Assembly (NCBI GenBank): GCA_903906635.1
Contig: CAIVLE010000057.1
Span: forward strand, 1 to 59,517
Length of the DNA stretch: 59,517 bases
Direction: 5' to 3'
Origin: an uncultured Burkholderiales bacterium
GTDB taxonomy: Bacteria > Pseudomonadota > Gammaproteobacteria > Burkholderiales > Burkholderiaceae_C
Below the pieces are notes generated by a model. The model saw only the letters and a program-made list of their open reading frames with translations, searched no databases and was not told where the DNA came from. The position numbers were made by a program, and so were the translations under genes. Shown piece by piece: positions 16,593 through 23,281 of this stretch. The first letter of the stretch is position 1; each line of letters starts with the position of its first letter.

Positions 16593-17177
16593 TCACCTGC
16601 CTTGGACTGAAGACTGCGCTTGAGCCAGGGCAGCAAAGCGCAGGCAGGTACTTTGCAAGCGCTCTTCAAATTCCGCATCAAAGAAGTAACCCATATCGGT
16701 CCACGCTTGGTGGGCGTAGGGTACACAGATGGACTCTCCAAAAACAATACCCCCCACATAGCCAAACAAGGCCCTCGCCGATGGCAAGCCAACCGAGCCG
16801 CCACTGCCACCGGTCGAGGCAGAGGTCAACAAAACAAGTTTGTCTAAAAATGGATTTTGAAATGCAGGGTCGATGTAGGCCAAGCGAGACACCCAGTCAA
16901 CGATATTTTTGAGATAAGGCGTGAGCTGTCCGTTGTACTCTGGGCTAGCCACCACCACACCATCACAGGCCATCAGCACTTGGTGCAATGCGACCACTTG
17001 GGCTTTTACGGACGGCGCATCCTCCAAGTCTTGATTGAACAAAGGCAATGACTGGGCATAGGCGTCTGCGCTGAGCAGCGTGCAGCTGCCCTCGAGGTGC
17101 TGGGCCAAGTGGTTCAGCAACCGGGTGTTCAACGATGCTTGACGTTGGCTGCCAGAGAGAAGGAGAAGTTGGGTCAT
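16593..17177 (-). CDS. NADPH-dependent FMN reductase-like flavoprotein
   Basis: A 194-residue flavodoxin-fold protein of the NADPH-dependent FMN reductase/chromate reductase family. It begins MTQLLLLSGSQRQASLNTRLL (FMN phosphate-binding GSxRxxSxN loop), and ACDGVVVASPEYNGQLTPYLKN contains the conserved SPEYN flavin-contact motif. The frame extends upstream, but the ATG at 17177, eight bases after the Bug gene stop, gives the family's normal start. In this operon it may reduce a quinone or flavin for a biosynthetic step, or supply FMNH2; nothing in the sequence defines the partner. Confidence 0.85.
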   Translation of the reverse strand: MTQLLLLSGSQRQASLNTRLLNHLAQHLEGSCTLLSADAYAQSLPLFNQDLEDAPSVKAQVVALHQVLMACDGVVVASPEYNGQLTPYLKNIVDWVSRLAYIDPAFQNPFLDKLVLLTSASTGGSGGSVGLPSARALFGYVGGIVFGESICVPYAHQAWTDMGYFFDAEFEERLQSTCLRFAALAQAQSSVQGR

Positions 17178-17184
17178 GAGGGTG

Positions 17185-18222
17185 CTACTCGGGGGTGAGG
17201 CCTGCAGTATGGATGGCAGCGTGCCACGCTTTGAGCTGAGTTTGGGCGTACTCCGCCAGCTTTTCTGGCGACGAGCCCGAGGGCTCAAAACCAAGTTTGG
17301 TGAATTCGAGCGCCACATCCTTGCTTTGCAAGATGTGATTGATCGCTGCAGAGAGGGTCTGAGTGATTCCCGCAGGCATGTGCGCCGGACCAAAGACTCC
17401 TGCCCAGGGCACGATGGACAACTCTCGCATCCCACACTCGCCCCACGTGGGCGTGTCGGGCAGCAAAGCACTGCGCTTGTCAGACATCGCGGCCATGGCC
17501 TTGAGCTTGCCCTCTTTGACAAAGGGTAAAGCATTGACGGGCGTGGCGAACATGAGCTGAATGCGACCCGCCACAAAATCGGTCATGGCGGGTACTTCAC
17601 CTTTGTAGGGAATTTGCGTGGTGTGCGTCTGGGTTTGCGTGTCCATCTCAGCCGCCATCACGATAGAGGCCACATTGCCGGTGCCGTAATTCACCTGGCC
17701 AGCGTGCGCATGTTCATAGGCGATCAGCTCAGGCACGGTTTGCACCGGCAAGCTGGGATGCGCAAACAAAAACATCGAGAACTTACCCATCGTGCTGATG
17801 GGTGCGAAGTCTTTGATGGGGTCGTAACGCACGGTTGTGTGTAGCGAGGGCACAGCCGACATGGCGCCATACGTGGCCATGAACAGGGTGTAACCATCCG
17901 GGGCCGCGGCGGCCACAGCCTCGGCCGCTATCGCACCATCGGCACCAGGGCGGTTGTCCACCACGACCGCTTGGCCTAACCTCTCAGCCAGGGGCTTGGC
18001 CAAAATGCGTGCCACCAGATCTGCACTCCCGCCCGCCGGAAAGGGGACCACTAAATGAATGGGTTTACTCGGATACGGCAAAGCTGGCTGAGCAGCTTGC
18101 AGCGGCAGCGCAAGCGTCGACAGCCCCAGGCCTATCCCACCCATAAAAATCAGCCACTTGACAAGTGTGCCCCCCAAGGTGCGTTGGCCGGCAGGCAATA
18201 GGGATGCGGTTAAAAATTTCAT
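17185..18222 (-). CDS. Bug-family (TctC-like) periplasmic binding protein in the orphan operon
   Basis: A 345-residue extracytoplasmic receptor with a long N-terminal signal region (WLIFMGGIGLGLSTLALPLQAAQ). Bug signatures are YPSKPIHLVVPFPAGGSADLVAR, GQAVVVDNRPGADGAI, PIKDFAPIS, QIPYKGEVPAMTDFVAG and PAGITQTLSAAIN. Bug proteins bind small carboxylates such as nicotinate, glutamate, citrate or terephthalate, often without a cognate transporter nearby. It sits between the FGE-like and FMN-reductase genes with 12- and 7-base gaps, so it probably recognises a precursor or product of whatever the operon makes. Confidence 0.9.
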   Translation of the reverse strand: MKFLTASLLPAGQRTLGGTLVKWLIFMGGIGLGLSTLALPLQAAQPALPYPSKPIHLVVPFPAGGSADLVARILAKPLAERLGQAVVVDNRPGADGAIAAEAVAAAAPDGYTLFMATYGAMSAVPSLHTTVRYDPIKDFAPISTMGKFSMFLFAHPSLPVQTVPELIAYEHAHAGQVNYGTGNVASIVMAAEMDTQTQTHTTQIPYKGEVPAMTDFVAGRIQLMFATPVNALPFVKEGKLKAMAAMSDKRSALLPDTPTWGECGMRELSIVPWAGVFGPAHMPAGITQTLSAAINHILQSKDVALEFTKLGFEPSGSSPEKLAEYAQTQLKAWHAAIHTAGLTPE

Positions 18223-18234
18223 GACCAGTTGTGT

Positions 18235-19251
18235 TCAGATCGATTCGGCCAAACGCATGCCCATCGCATAGGTAGGTGATTGGGGGTTGTGTCCATGCCT
18301 GCGACGCGTTCTGGCCAGGTCTCTGAAACGGGCAAAGCTGCCTCCTCGCGCAACGCGGTAGCTGCCATGGATGTCGACCAAATGGTCAGTCACAAAGCCC
18401 CCTCCGGGGTAAGCCTTGTAAGGGTCGCTGACATATTCCTCTACATTGCCCGCCATGTCGGACAAGCCAAAAGCAGACTCGCCCCCCACAAAAGCCCCAA
18501 CGGGTGAGCTGCTGAACAGACCGGTCTCAGCGGTGTTGCACAGGTTGGCATCAAAGTCGGGTCCCCAAGGGAATTCATGCATCAGCGGCCCTGCAGCCGC
18601 CCACTCCCACTCGGCCTCAGTGGGCAGTCTGAATGCACGCCCTGTTCTTTTTGCCAACCAGCTCACATAGGCATCGGCAGCCTCAGGCGTGAGTGTGTAC
18701 ACCGGATGGTTGGATCGCTCAAGGGGATAGCGGCGAAAGTCCCAGCTGGTGGGAATTTCTGGGTAACCGGTGTCGAGTAAAAAATGTTGGTACTCGGCAT
18801 TGGTGAGCGGATACAGGGCCAGCATGTAAGGCGCCAACTCGAGGGTGTGCTGGGGACACTCTTTGTCAATCCAGATGCGGTTTAGACCTAAACCGTCAAA
18901 GCGTTGTAGCACGTGATCGACACGGTCCTTGGGTAAGCCTATCGTCACCTCCCCCCCTGAGATCCTCACCATCTTGGGGTGGTACGTGTCAATACGCGGG
19001 TCGCCGATCAAAGCCAACAAATTACCGCATGCGATGCGCTCAGACAGGGTGGATGTTTGGGCACTGAGTACATCGAGCAGGGCCGATTGAGACAGTCCGT
19101 ACAACAATCGATAGGCTTTACCGACTGAGTCATCGAGGCGCCCAACTCGGTAGTGGTTGGGTAAACCCAAGCGCTCCCGGTCTGTCATGGTCCCACACAG
19201 CGTGTCAGGGAAAACCGGCCAATGCCAATCTTGTGTACTTGTTGTTGTCAT
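18235..19251 (-). CDS. FGE-fold (SUMF1/EgtB/PvdO) protein lacking the FGE cysteines
   Basis: A 338-residue protein. Residues ~40-95 are helical, with a HEAT-like RIACGNLLALIGDPRI. The rest is a formylglycine-generating-enzyme-sulfatase domain: HPKMVRISGGEVTIGL, YMLALYPLTNAEYQHFL, HPVYTLTPEAADAYVSWLA, FRLPTEAEWEWAAAG, FGLSDMAGNVEEYVSDPY, RVARGGSFARFRDLARTRRRHG and GMRLA. True FGE uses a Cys pair near the C-terminus (CRYRCAAR-like), here replaced by RTRRRHGHN, so it cannot be a canonical sulfatase activator. The family also includes EgtB-like C-S-forming iron enzymes and PvdO-like oxidases, which makes a maturation or oxidation role plausible. The EgtB-type iron histidines are not obvious either. 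It directly follows the WD40 gene. Confidence 0.85.
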   Translation of the reverse strand: MTTTSTQDWHWPVFPDTLCGTMTDRERLGLPNHYRVGRLDDSVGKAYRLLYGLSQSALLDVLSAQTSTLSERIACGNLLALIGDPRIDTYHPKMVRISGGEVTIGLPKDRVDHVLQRFDGLGLNRIWIDKECPQHTLELAPYMLALYPLTNAEYQHFLLDTGYPEIPTSWDFRRYPLERSNHPVYTLTPEAADAYVSWLAKRTGRAFRLPTEAEWEWAAAGPLMHEFPWGPDFDANLCNTAETGLFSSSPVGAFVGGESAFGLSDMAGNVEEYVSDPYKAYPGGGFVTDHLVDIHGSYRVARGGSFARFRDLARTRRRHGHNPQSPTYAMGMRLAESI

Positions 19252-19267
19252 ACATTTTTAGCCCTGC

Positions 19268-20938
19268 TCACGCATGCACGGCATATATATTTCCGTCGTA
19301 GCTGGATGCTAAAAATTGCCCCTTGGTGTCCCAAGTGATCGCAGAGATGCCAGCGGTGGTTGGGCGTTCAAATTGGGTCCATCGCTTTTGCTTGAGGTCA
19401 AACATGGCCAAGGTGCCTGCGTAGCTGCCCGTCAAAATCTGTGATTTGTCGTCATTGATGCCGATACATTTCACCGAATTGGGGTGCGGACTGGGGTAGA
19501 CCTCTGCGCCGCCATGGTCACTCCAAATTCGCAGCGATCGGTCTCGACTCACGGTGGCAAAGTGGTGTTGATCGACCACGCAGCAGTCGTTGGTGATTTT
19601 GTCGTGCGCCTTGTTGATACGCTTGACCAAGGAGCCATCGCTGACACGGTGCCAAGCAATGTCCGTGTTGGCACAGACAGAGAAAAGCTCCCCCTGACTG
19701 AAACTCAAACCCTTGACCGCGTTCTCATAAATTTTCAGTACTTGATGCAGCACGGGTTTGTGGCTGGCGTTAAAGATCAACACCTCACCGGTGTAGCAAC
19801 CGATGGCGAAAAAAGGCTGGCCTGAAAATTCATACGCCACACCACAATTCAATGGAGAGTGGTGTGTGTAGAGCACCTGCCCGGTCAAGGCGTCAAAGAG
19901 TTGCCCCATTTGGCCCCCGGTTAGCACCTGGTCGCCACTGCTGAGTAAGAAGTTACACAAGCTGCCCATCTCGGCAACATCAGCGCCATCTCGGCAGACC
20001 TTGCCCGCGTCTCCCACGGTGTAAATGTGTCCATGGACCTCAAGCACGTCATTCAATGCTGCACCCGCAGCAACCGCCTGGACATCCCATGTCGCTGTTT
20101 GCACATCGAAGATGGCATAAGTCGATCCAAACGTGCCAGTCGCCACACGGCCATCTTCCAAAATCGTGGCAGCGCGCGCCCACACGGTCTCAGGCAATTG
20201 AGTTCGCCCAATTTCAACCGGCGTTTGATCATGTGCGACGTTCCAAATGCTCATCGATCGGTCATAGCTCAGGCACACCAAGTGTCCGTTGTGGCTATTG
20301 AGCGCCACCTTCTTGATACCTGCCGCATGTGCAGTGAAGAATCGAGTTCTGTCTCCCTCAATCACCACAATGCGCCCCAAATCGTCACCCGCGTAGATCA
20401 CGCCACTGGGAGATATCTCTAAACTGTCTGTGCGTATCTGCAAGTCATTGGTTTGCACCTCTTGTCCAGAGCAAGCATCCCACCTGCGTATGGTGCCGTC
20501 CACACTGGTGGAGACAACGAAACGGCTATCAGGTGTCCAGGCCAAGGACAACACATTGCCGGTGTGGCCCTCGCAAGTTGTGAGGCATTGGCCTTGCAAA
20601 TTAAAAATACGCACCAATCGGTCGAGTGCGCATGTGGCGATGCGCTGATCGTCTGGTGAAAACACCGCCATGTCCACATCGTCTCCATGCCCAGGCAATA
20701 CAGCCTGTAGTCGCATGGTGGGCAAGGCCCACAACCTGGCCGAGTAGTCGCTGCTGGCACTGACCAACCAACGACCGTCTGCACTGAAAGCACAGTTGTT
20801 GATCAAATGGTCGTGAGTGCCCCGAGCCAAGGCTTTGCGGGTCTTGTTGTCCCAAAGAATAAGTTTGTTGTCGTAGCCCGCTGTGGCTACGAAATCGCCA
20901 TGTGCAGCGATGCCAGCGATCGGTCCTTCATGCAGCAT
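19268..20938 (-). CDS. WD40-repeat beta-propeller protein, cytoplasmic
   Basis: A 556-residue protein with no signal peptide, built almost entirely of about ten to twelve WD40 blades, probably two propellers. Blade motifs include VATAGYDNKLILWD, LVSASSDYSARLWA, IATCALDRLVRIFN, VVSTSVDGTIRRWD, LVCLSYDRSMSIWN, FATVSRDRSLRIWS, ILTGSYAGTLAMFD and LASSYDGNIYAVHA. Such propellers are protein-interaction platforms. The start ATG at 20938 has AGAGGAAA upstream and lies 24 bases after the repeat-protein gene. Elsewhere WD40 and FGE-like domains often occur together in regulatory or modification proteins; here they are separate adjacent genes, suggesting a complex acting on the repeat protein. Confidence 0.9.
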   Translation of the reverse strand: MLHEGPIAGIAAHGDFVATAGYDNKLILWDNKTRKALARGTHDHLINNCAFSADGRWLVSASSDYSARLWALPTMRLQAVLPGHGDDVDMAVFSPDDQRIATCALDRLVRIFNLQGQCLTTCEGHTGNVLSLAWTPDSRFVVSTSVDGTIRRWDACSGQEVQTNDLQIRTDSLEISPSGVIYAGDDLGRIVVIEGDRTRFFTAHAAGIKKVALNSHNGHLVCLSYDRSMSIWNVAHDQTPVEIGRTQLPETVWARAATILEDGRVATGTFGSTYAIFDVQTATWDVQAVAAGAALNDVLEVHGHIYTVGDAGKVCRDGADVAEMGSLCNFLLSSGDQVLTGGQMGQLFDALTGQVLYTHHSPLNCGVAYEFSGQPFFAIGCYTGEVLIFNASHKPVLHQVLKIYENAVKGLSFSQGELFSVCANTDIAWHRVSDGSLVKRINKAHDKITNDCCVVDQHHFATVSRDRSLRIWSDHGGAEVYPSPHPNSVKCIGINDDKSQILTGSYAGTLAMFDLKQKRWTQFERPTTAGISAITWDTKGQFLASSYDGNIYAVHA

Positions 20939-20962
20939 GGCGATTTCCTCTCGTAACTGCCG

Positions 20963-21781
20963 TTAAGCAGCGGTATTGACCAAGCTGCTTGCAGCGTCCA
21001 TGCTCTTGAGCTTGTTGTCCAAACTTTGTAAGAAGTTGGACACAGAAGCGGTGGAACTTTGACCACCCAAGGATCCCATCAGGTTGGCAAAACTCGATTG
21101 CAAGTTGCTGTTGGTCGAAGAGGCGCTGGCTGGCAGTGCGCTCGGGTCAGCACTGGCGCCGGGGGCACCACCCATTTGCTGAATCAAGCTCTCTAGGCTG
21201 GCTTCGAGCTGAGCGTTGGACGTTGGCGCAGCAGCAGCACGACTGTTGAAGAAGTCTTGCGTGGTCGGGCTGGGTGCAGCTGCCGTCGAAGCCGTTGCAG
21301 CGGCAGATGGCGCCGGTGGCATGTTGAGCAAAAAGCTCCCTTGCCCACTGGCACCGGCTGTGGTTTGCCCTTGCTGTTGTAGGGCTGCCTCCAAGTTTTG
21401 AATGAAACTGTTGAAGGCCGCGCTGGCGTCGCTAGACGCTGTGGTGGTGCCATCGGTCCCGCCACTGGCCGTGCCGGAGGTCTGAGTGGCTTCGGCTGCG
21501 CGGTGGTGGCCACCATGGCGAGCATGCATGGCTTGGGCAGCTTGCTGAGCGCCCGCCAAGTCACCCGCTTGCAAAGCGTCACCAATTTTGCTCAGTGCGC
21601 TGTTGCCTGTGCTGGCATTGCTCTTGATACCTGCAAAGGCTTGTTGAGCGCTGGCAAGGTCTCCGGTTTTCAATGCGGACATCAGGTCCTTCATTCCTTG
21701 TTGGCGTTGTTGCCAACCACTGACCGAGCTTGTTTGATAACTTGCCCAGCCAGCGTTTGATCCGCCGACTCTCATTCCCAT
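20963..21781 (-). CDS. Low-complexity protein with GDLA-AQ-A helical repeats (large paralogue)
   Basis: A 272-residue protein of unknown function and first gene of the six-gene operon. It begins MGMRVGGSNAGWAS, then SGWQQRQQGMKDLM. Two short helical repeats follow (LKTGDLASAQQAFA, LQAGDLAGAQQAAQ), then a His-rich MHARHGGHHRA, a long Ala/Ser/Thr/Gly-rich probably disordered middle, and a C-terminal helical tail (FLQSLDNKLKSMDAASSLVNTAA). There is no signal peptide or membrane segment. GDL/GNL-S/A-AQ repeats with a similar tail occur in uncharacterised Burkholderiales proteins, as far as I recall. The first ~90 residues are clearly paralogous to the product of the divergent gene at 22224. The start has GAAGGGG upstream; ATG GGA ATG offers a second possible start. 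Confidence 0.75.
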   Translation of the reverse strand: MGMRVGGSNAGWASYQTSSVSGWQQRQQGMKDLMSALKTGDLASAQQAFAGIKSNASTGNSALSKIGDALQAGDLAGAQQAAQAMHARHGGHHRAAEATQTSGTASGGTDGTTTASSDASAAFNSFIQNLEAALQQQGQTTAGASGQGSFLLNMPPAPSAAATASTAAAPSPTTQDFFNSRAAAAPTSNAQLEASLESLIQQMGGAPGASADPSALPASASSTNSNLQSSFANLMGSLGGQSSTASVSNFLQSLDNKLKSMDAASSLVNTAA

Positions 21782-21894
21782 GGTGTTGCCCCTTCAAAGC
21801 GTGGATGGATAGACAAAACCCCTGCAGCACCTTGACTCAGGCACTCAGTTGTTTCGTCCGACGCTCGAAATCCCGCAAGAACCACACCACCAGA

Positions 21895-21925
21895 AGGGGT
21901 TTACAAAGTAAAGACTTAAAGCCCT
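21895..21925. repeat. Imperfect inverted repeat upstream of the orphan operon
   Basis: AGGGGTTTA (21895-21903) and TAAAGCCCT (21917-21925) are nine-base arms with one mismatch around 13 bases, about 115-145 bases upstream of the large-paralogue ATG. Size and position suit an operator for the minus-strand operon. Confidence 0.35.
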
Positions 21926-22026
21926 AAAAACAAACACCAAAGAACTCATTTCTTATTAAAGATGGGCCGATAACAGATCGCAGAGGGCTCTCGTCAGTGA
22001 AAAGACGTGCCAAAGCGGTCATGCTT

Positions 22027-22042
22027 TGCCGCTGCAGCGGCA
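22027..22042. repeat. Perfect 16-base palindrome TGCCGCTG-CAGCGGCA
   Basis: An exact palindrome in the middle of the divergent region, with no U tract on either strand. It is more likely a protein-binding site than a terminator. Confidence 0.4.
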
Positions 22043-22095
22043 GCACTTGTCCGGCTGAACTCACAATCTTGGGCAAGTCTTTGCCGCCTCTTGCC

Positions 22096-22110
22096 GTGAC
22101 CCGCCGTCAC
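22096..22110. repeat. Inverted repeat GTGAC-CCGCC-GTCAC amid TTGCCG hexamers
   Basis: Five-base arms around CCGCC, flanked by TTGCCG at 22081, 22091 and 22111. The spacing of ten and twenty bases places the hexamers on one helix face, which suggests a binding array upstream of the small-paralogue gene. Confidence 0.35.
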
Positions 22111-22139
22111 TTGCCGCGACATGGAAGCTTTACAAAAAA

Positions 22140-22162
22140 TAACCTTAAGTCAGCTAAGGTTA
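22140..22162. promoter_or_regulatory. Candidate operator TAACCTTA-N7-TAAGGTTA
   Basis: Perfect eight-base arms (22140-22147 and 22155-22162) around AGTCAGC, 61 bases before the ATG at 22224. Its position is right for an operator at or just after the promoter of the small paralogue. It could also form a transcript hairpin, but no U tract follows. Confidence 0.5.
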
Positions 22163-22223
22163 TGCCGATCTCCAGAGATGCAAAGAAGCCATTTCGGCTT
22201 TTAGGTTCAGTGAAAGGAACTTT

Positions 22224-22595
22224 ATGGGAATGCGTGTCGGCGGCTCCAATGCCGCTTGGGCTTCACAAGCCTCCGCGGTCAGCAGTTGGCAACAACGCCA
22301 ACAAAGCACCAAAGACTTGTTCGCAACGCTTAACGCGGGTGACTTGGCTGGAGCTCAAAAAGCGTTTGCTGCTTTTGCAGCAAGCAACAACATCAAGAGC
22401 GATAGCCCCATGGGGCAACTCGGGAAGTCTCTTCAAAACGGTGACCTTGCAGCGGCTGAGAAAATTGCCCAGTCCATGCAAAAGAACCGCTCTACCAGCC
22501 CCGTCTCCGCACAAGCCAATGCACAGAACAACCAAGTTCCCTCTGTCTTGAGCATGCTGCGAGGACAAGGCGGCCAAGTCAACGTGCTGGCTTGA
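22224..22595 (+). CDS. Small GDLA-AQ-A repeat protein (paralogue of the divergent large protein)
   Basis: A 123-residue protein of unknown function. Its N-terminus MGMRVGGSNAAWAS followed by SSWQQRQQSTKDLF is nearly identical to the large paralogue encoded divergently at 20963-21781. Two helical repeats follow (LNAGDLAGAQKAFA, LQNGDLAAAEKIAQ), then a short polar tail ending SMLRGQGGQVNVLA. It lacks the disordered middle and C-terminal tail of the larger protein, has no cysteine, no signal peptide and no membrane segment. AAAGGAAC precedes the ATG. A clear terminator follows, so it forms its own transcript. The conserved N-terminus may be a recognition tag for the operon's proteins, which is only inference. 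Confidence 0.75.
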   Translation: MGMRVGGSNAAWASQASAVSSWQQRQQSTKDLFATLNAGDLAGAQKAFAAFAASNNIKSDSPMGQLGKSLQNGDLAAAEKIAQSMQKNRSTSPVSAQANAQNNQVPSVLSMLRGQGGQVNVLA

Positions 22596-22613
22596 GCCTG
22601 CGCATTGAACGCC

Positions 22614-23180
22614 TCAGGGGCCCACTTCGGTGGGTCTTTGTTTTTTCAAGCGCTTAGCCAAAGGCTTTTCTTGGCGCTTGGCCGACTGCGCCGCATCCAC
22701 TTGTGTCCACAACGGCGCACGGCTTTCGTCGTTGTGCAAGTGAACAAACTTTTGCAGCAACTTCATGAACACTTTTTGCTCAGACGGGGTCAGAGGTGCA
22801 AGGAGCTTCTCGCGCATCCGGTAGACCCCGTTGACGGTGTCGTCCAACAGCTTTTTGCCCTCTGTGGTCAAACGCAAACTCAACAGCCTTCGGTCAACGC
22901 GGGAGACCGTGCGCGCAATCAGGCCACGTTGCTCCAGCTTGGCAGCGGTCAAGGCGGCAGACGAAGTGTCAATGCCAATCAGGCGTGCCAGACGCACTTG
23001 GTCGACGTCGGGTGTTTCGTGGATCATGCGCAAAATGGCAAACTCTTTAGGACTCACAAAGTCCCCCACCTCTTCATGAAACATGCTCACCGTGATTTGA
23101 TGGGCACGGCGCATCAGGTGCCCCGGTTGATCGTAAAGATCTGCAGAGACCGATTGGCGAGACGTGGCTTGTTTTTTCAT
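22614..23180 (-). CDS. MarR-family transcriptional regulator
   Basis: A 188-residue winged-helix regulator. The core contains the MarR recognition region and wing: PKEFAILRMIHETPDVDQVRLARLIGIDTSSAALTAAKLEQRGLI (in pieces) and VSRVDRRLLSLRLTTEGKKLL. It has a basic C-terminal tail (KRQEKPLAKRLKKQRP). The frame runs upstream, but the ATG at 23180 gives a normal N-terminus MKKQATSRQSVSADLYDQ, resembling MarR proteins that control aromatic degradation. It is divergent from the Liv-type binding-protein/Rieske-oxygenase pair, and a palindrome that could be its operator overlaps the ribosome-binding region of that target. Confidence 0.88.
   Translation of the reverse strand: MKKQATSRQSVSADLYDQPGHLMRRAHQITVSMFHEEVGDFVSPKEFAILRMIHETPDVDQVRLARLIGIDTSSAALTAAKLEQRGLIARTVSRVDRRLLSLRLTTEGKKLLDDTVNGVYRMREKLLAPLTPSEQKVFMKLLQKFVHLHNDESRAPLWTQVDAAQSAKRQEKPLAKRLKKQRPTEVGP
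22618..22646 (+). terminator. Rho-independent terminator with TTCG loop
   Basis: GCCCAC and GTGGGT arms close a TTCG tetraloop (22626-22629), followed by CTTTGTTTTTTC. It lies about 25 bases after the small-paralogue stop and overlaps the last codons of the convergent marR gene. Confidence 0.85.
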
Positions 23181-23253
23181 GACGCGTGTATTTTGAGGCA
23201 AGGCATTAGGGTATTTCCGTGCTCGGCTGATGAAAGTCATGAAATACCATGAA

Positions 23254-23273
23254 TCCTTCAGCATACTGAAGGA
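23254..23273. promoter_or_regulatory. Candidate MarR operator overlapping the downstream RBS
   Basis: TCCTTCAG (23254-23261) and CTGAAGGA (23266-23273) are perfect eight-base arms around CATA. The right arm contains the GAAGGA that serves as ribosome-binding site for the GTG at 23282. MarR proteins bind palindromes of about this size between divergent genes. The same palindrome could form a hairpin hiding the RBS. Confidence 0.55.
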
Positions 23274-23281
23274 ATACGCCA

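Larger units (their letters stand above)
21782..22223. promoter_or_regulatory. 442-base divergent control region between the two paralogues
   Basis: No credible gene lies here. The region carries the promoters of both divergent paralogues and several short palindromes listed separately (21895, 22027, 22096, 22140), plus four TTGCCG-type hexamers (around 22026, 22081, 22091 and 22111). It is T/A-rich in the middle (21900-21960) and GC-rich at 22020-22120. I could not assign reliable -35 and -10 boxes. Confidence 0.6.

Noticed and set aside
22081-22116. TTGCCG repeats considered as a small CRISPR-like or satellite array
   Set aside because: Only six-base units with irregular spacing and no unique spacers; more like protein-binding sites.
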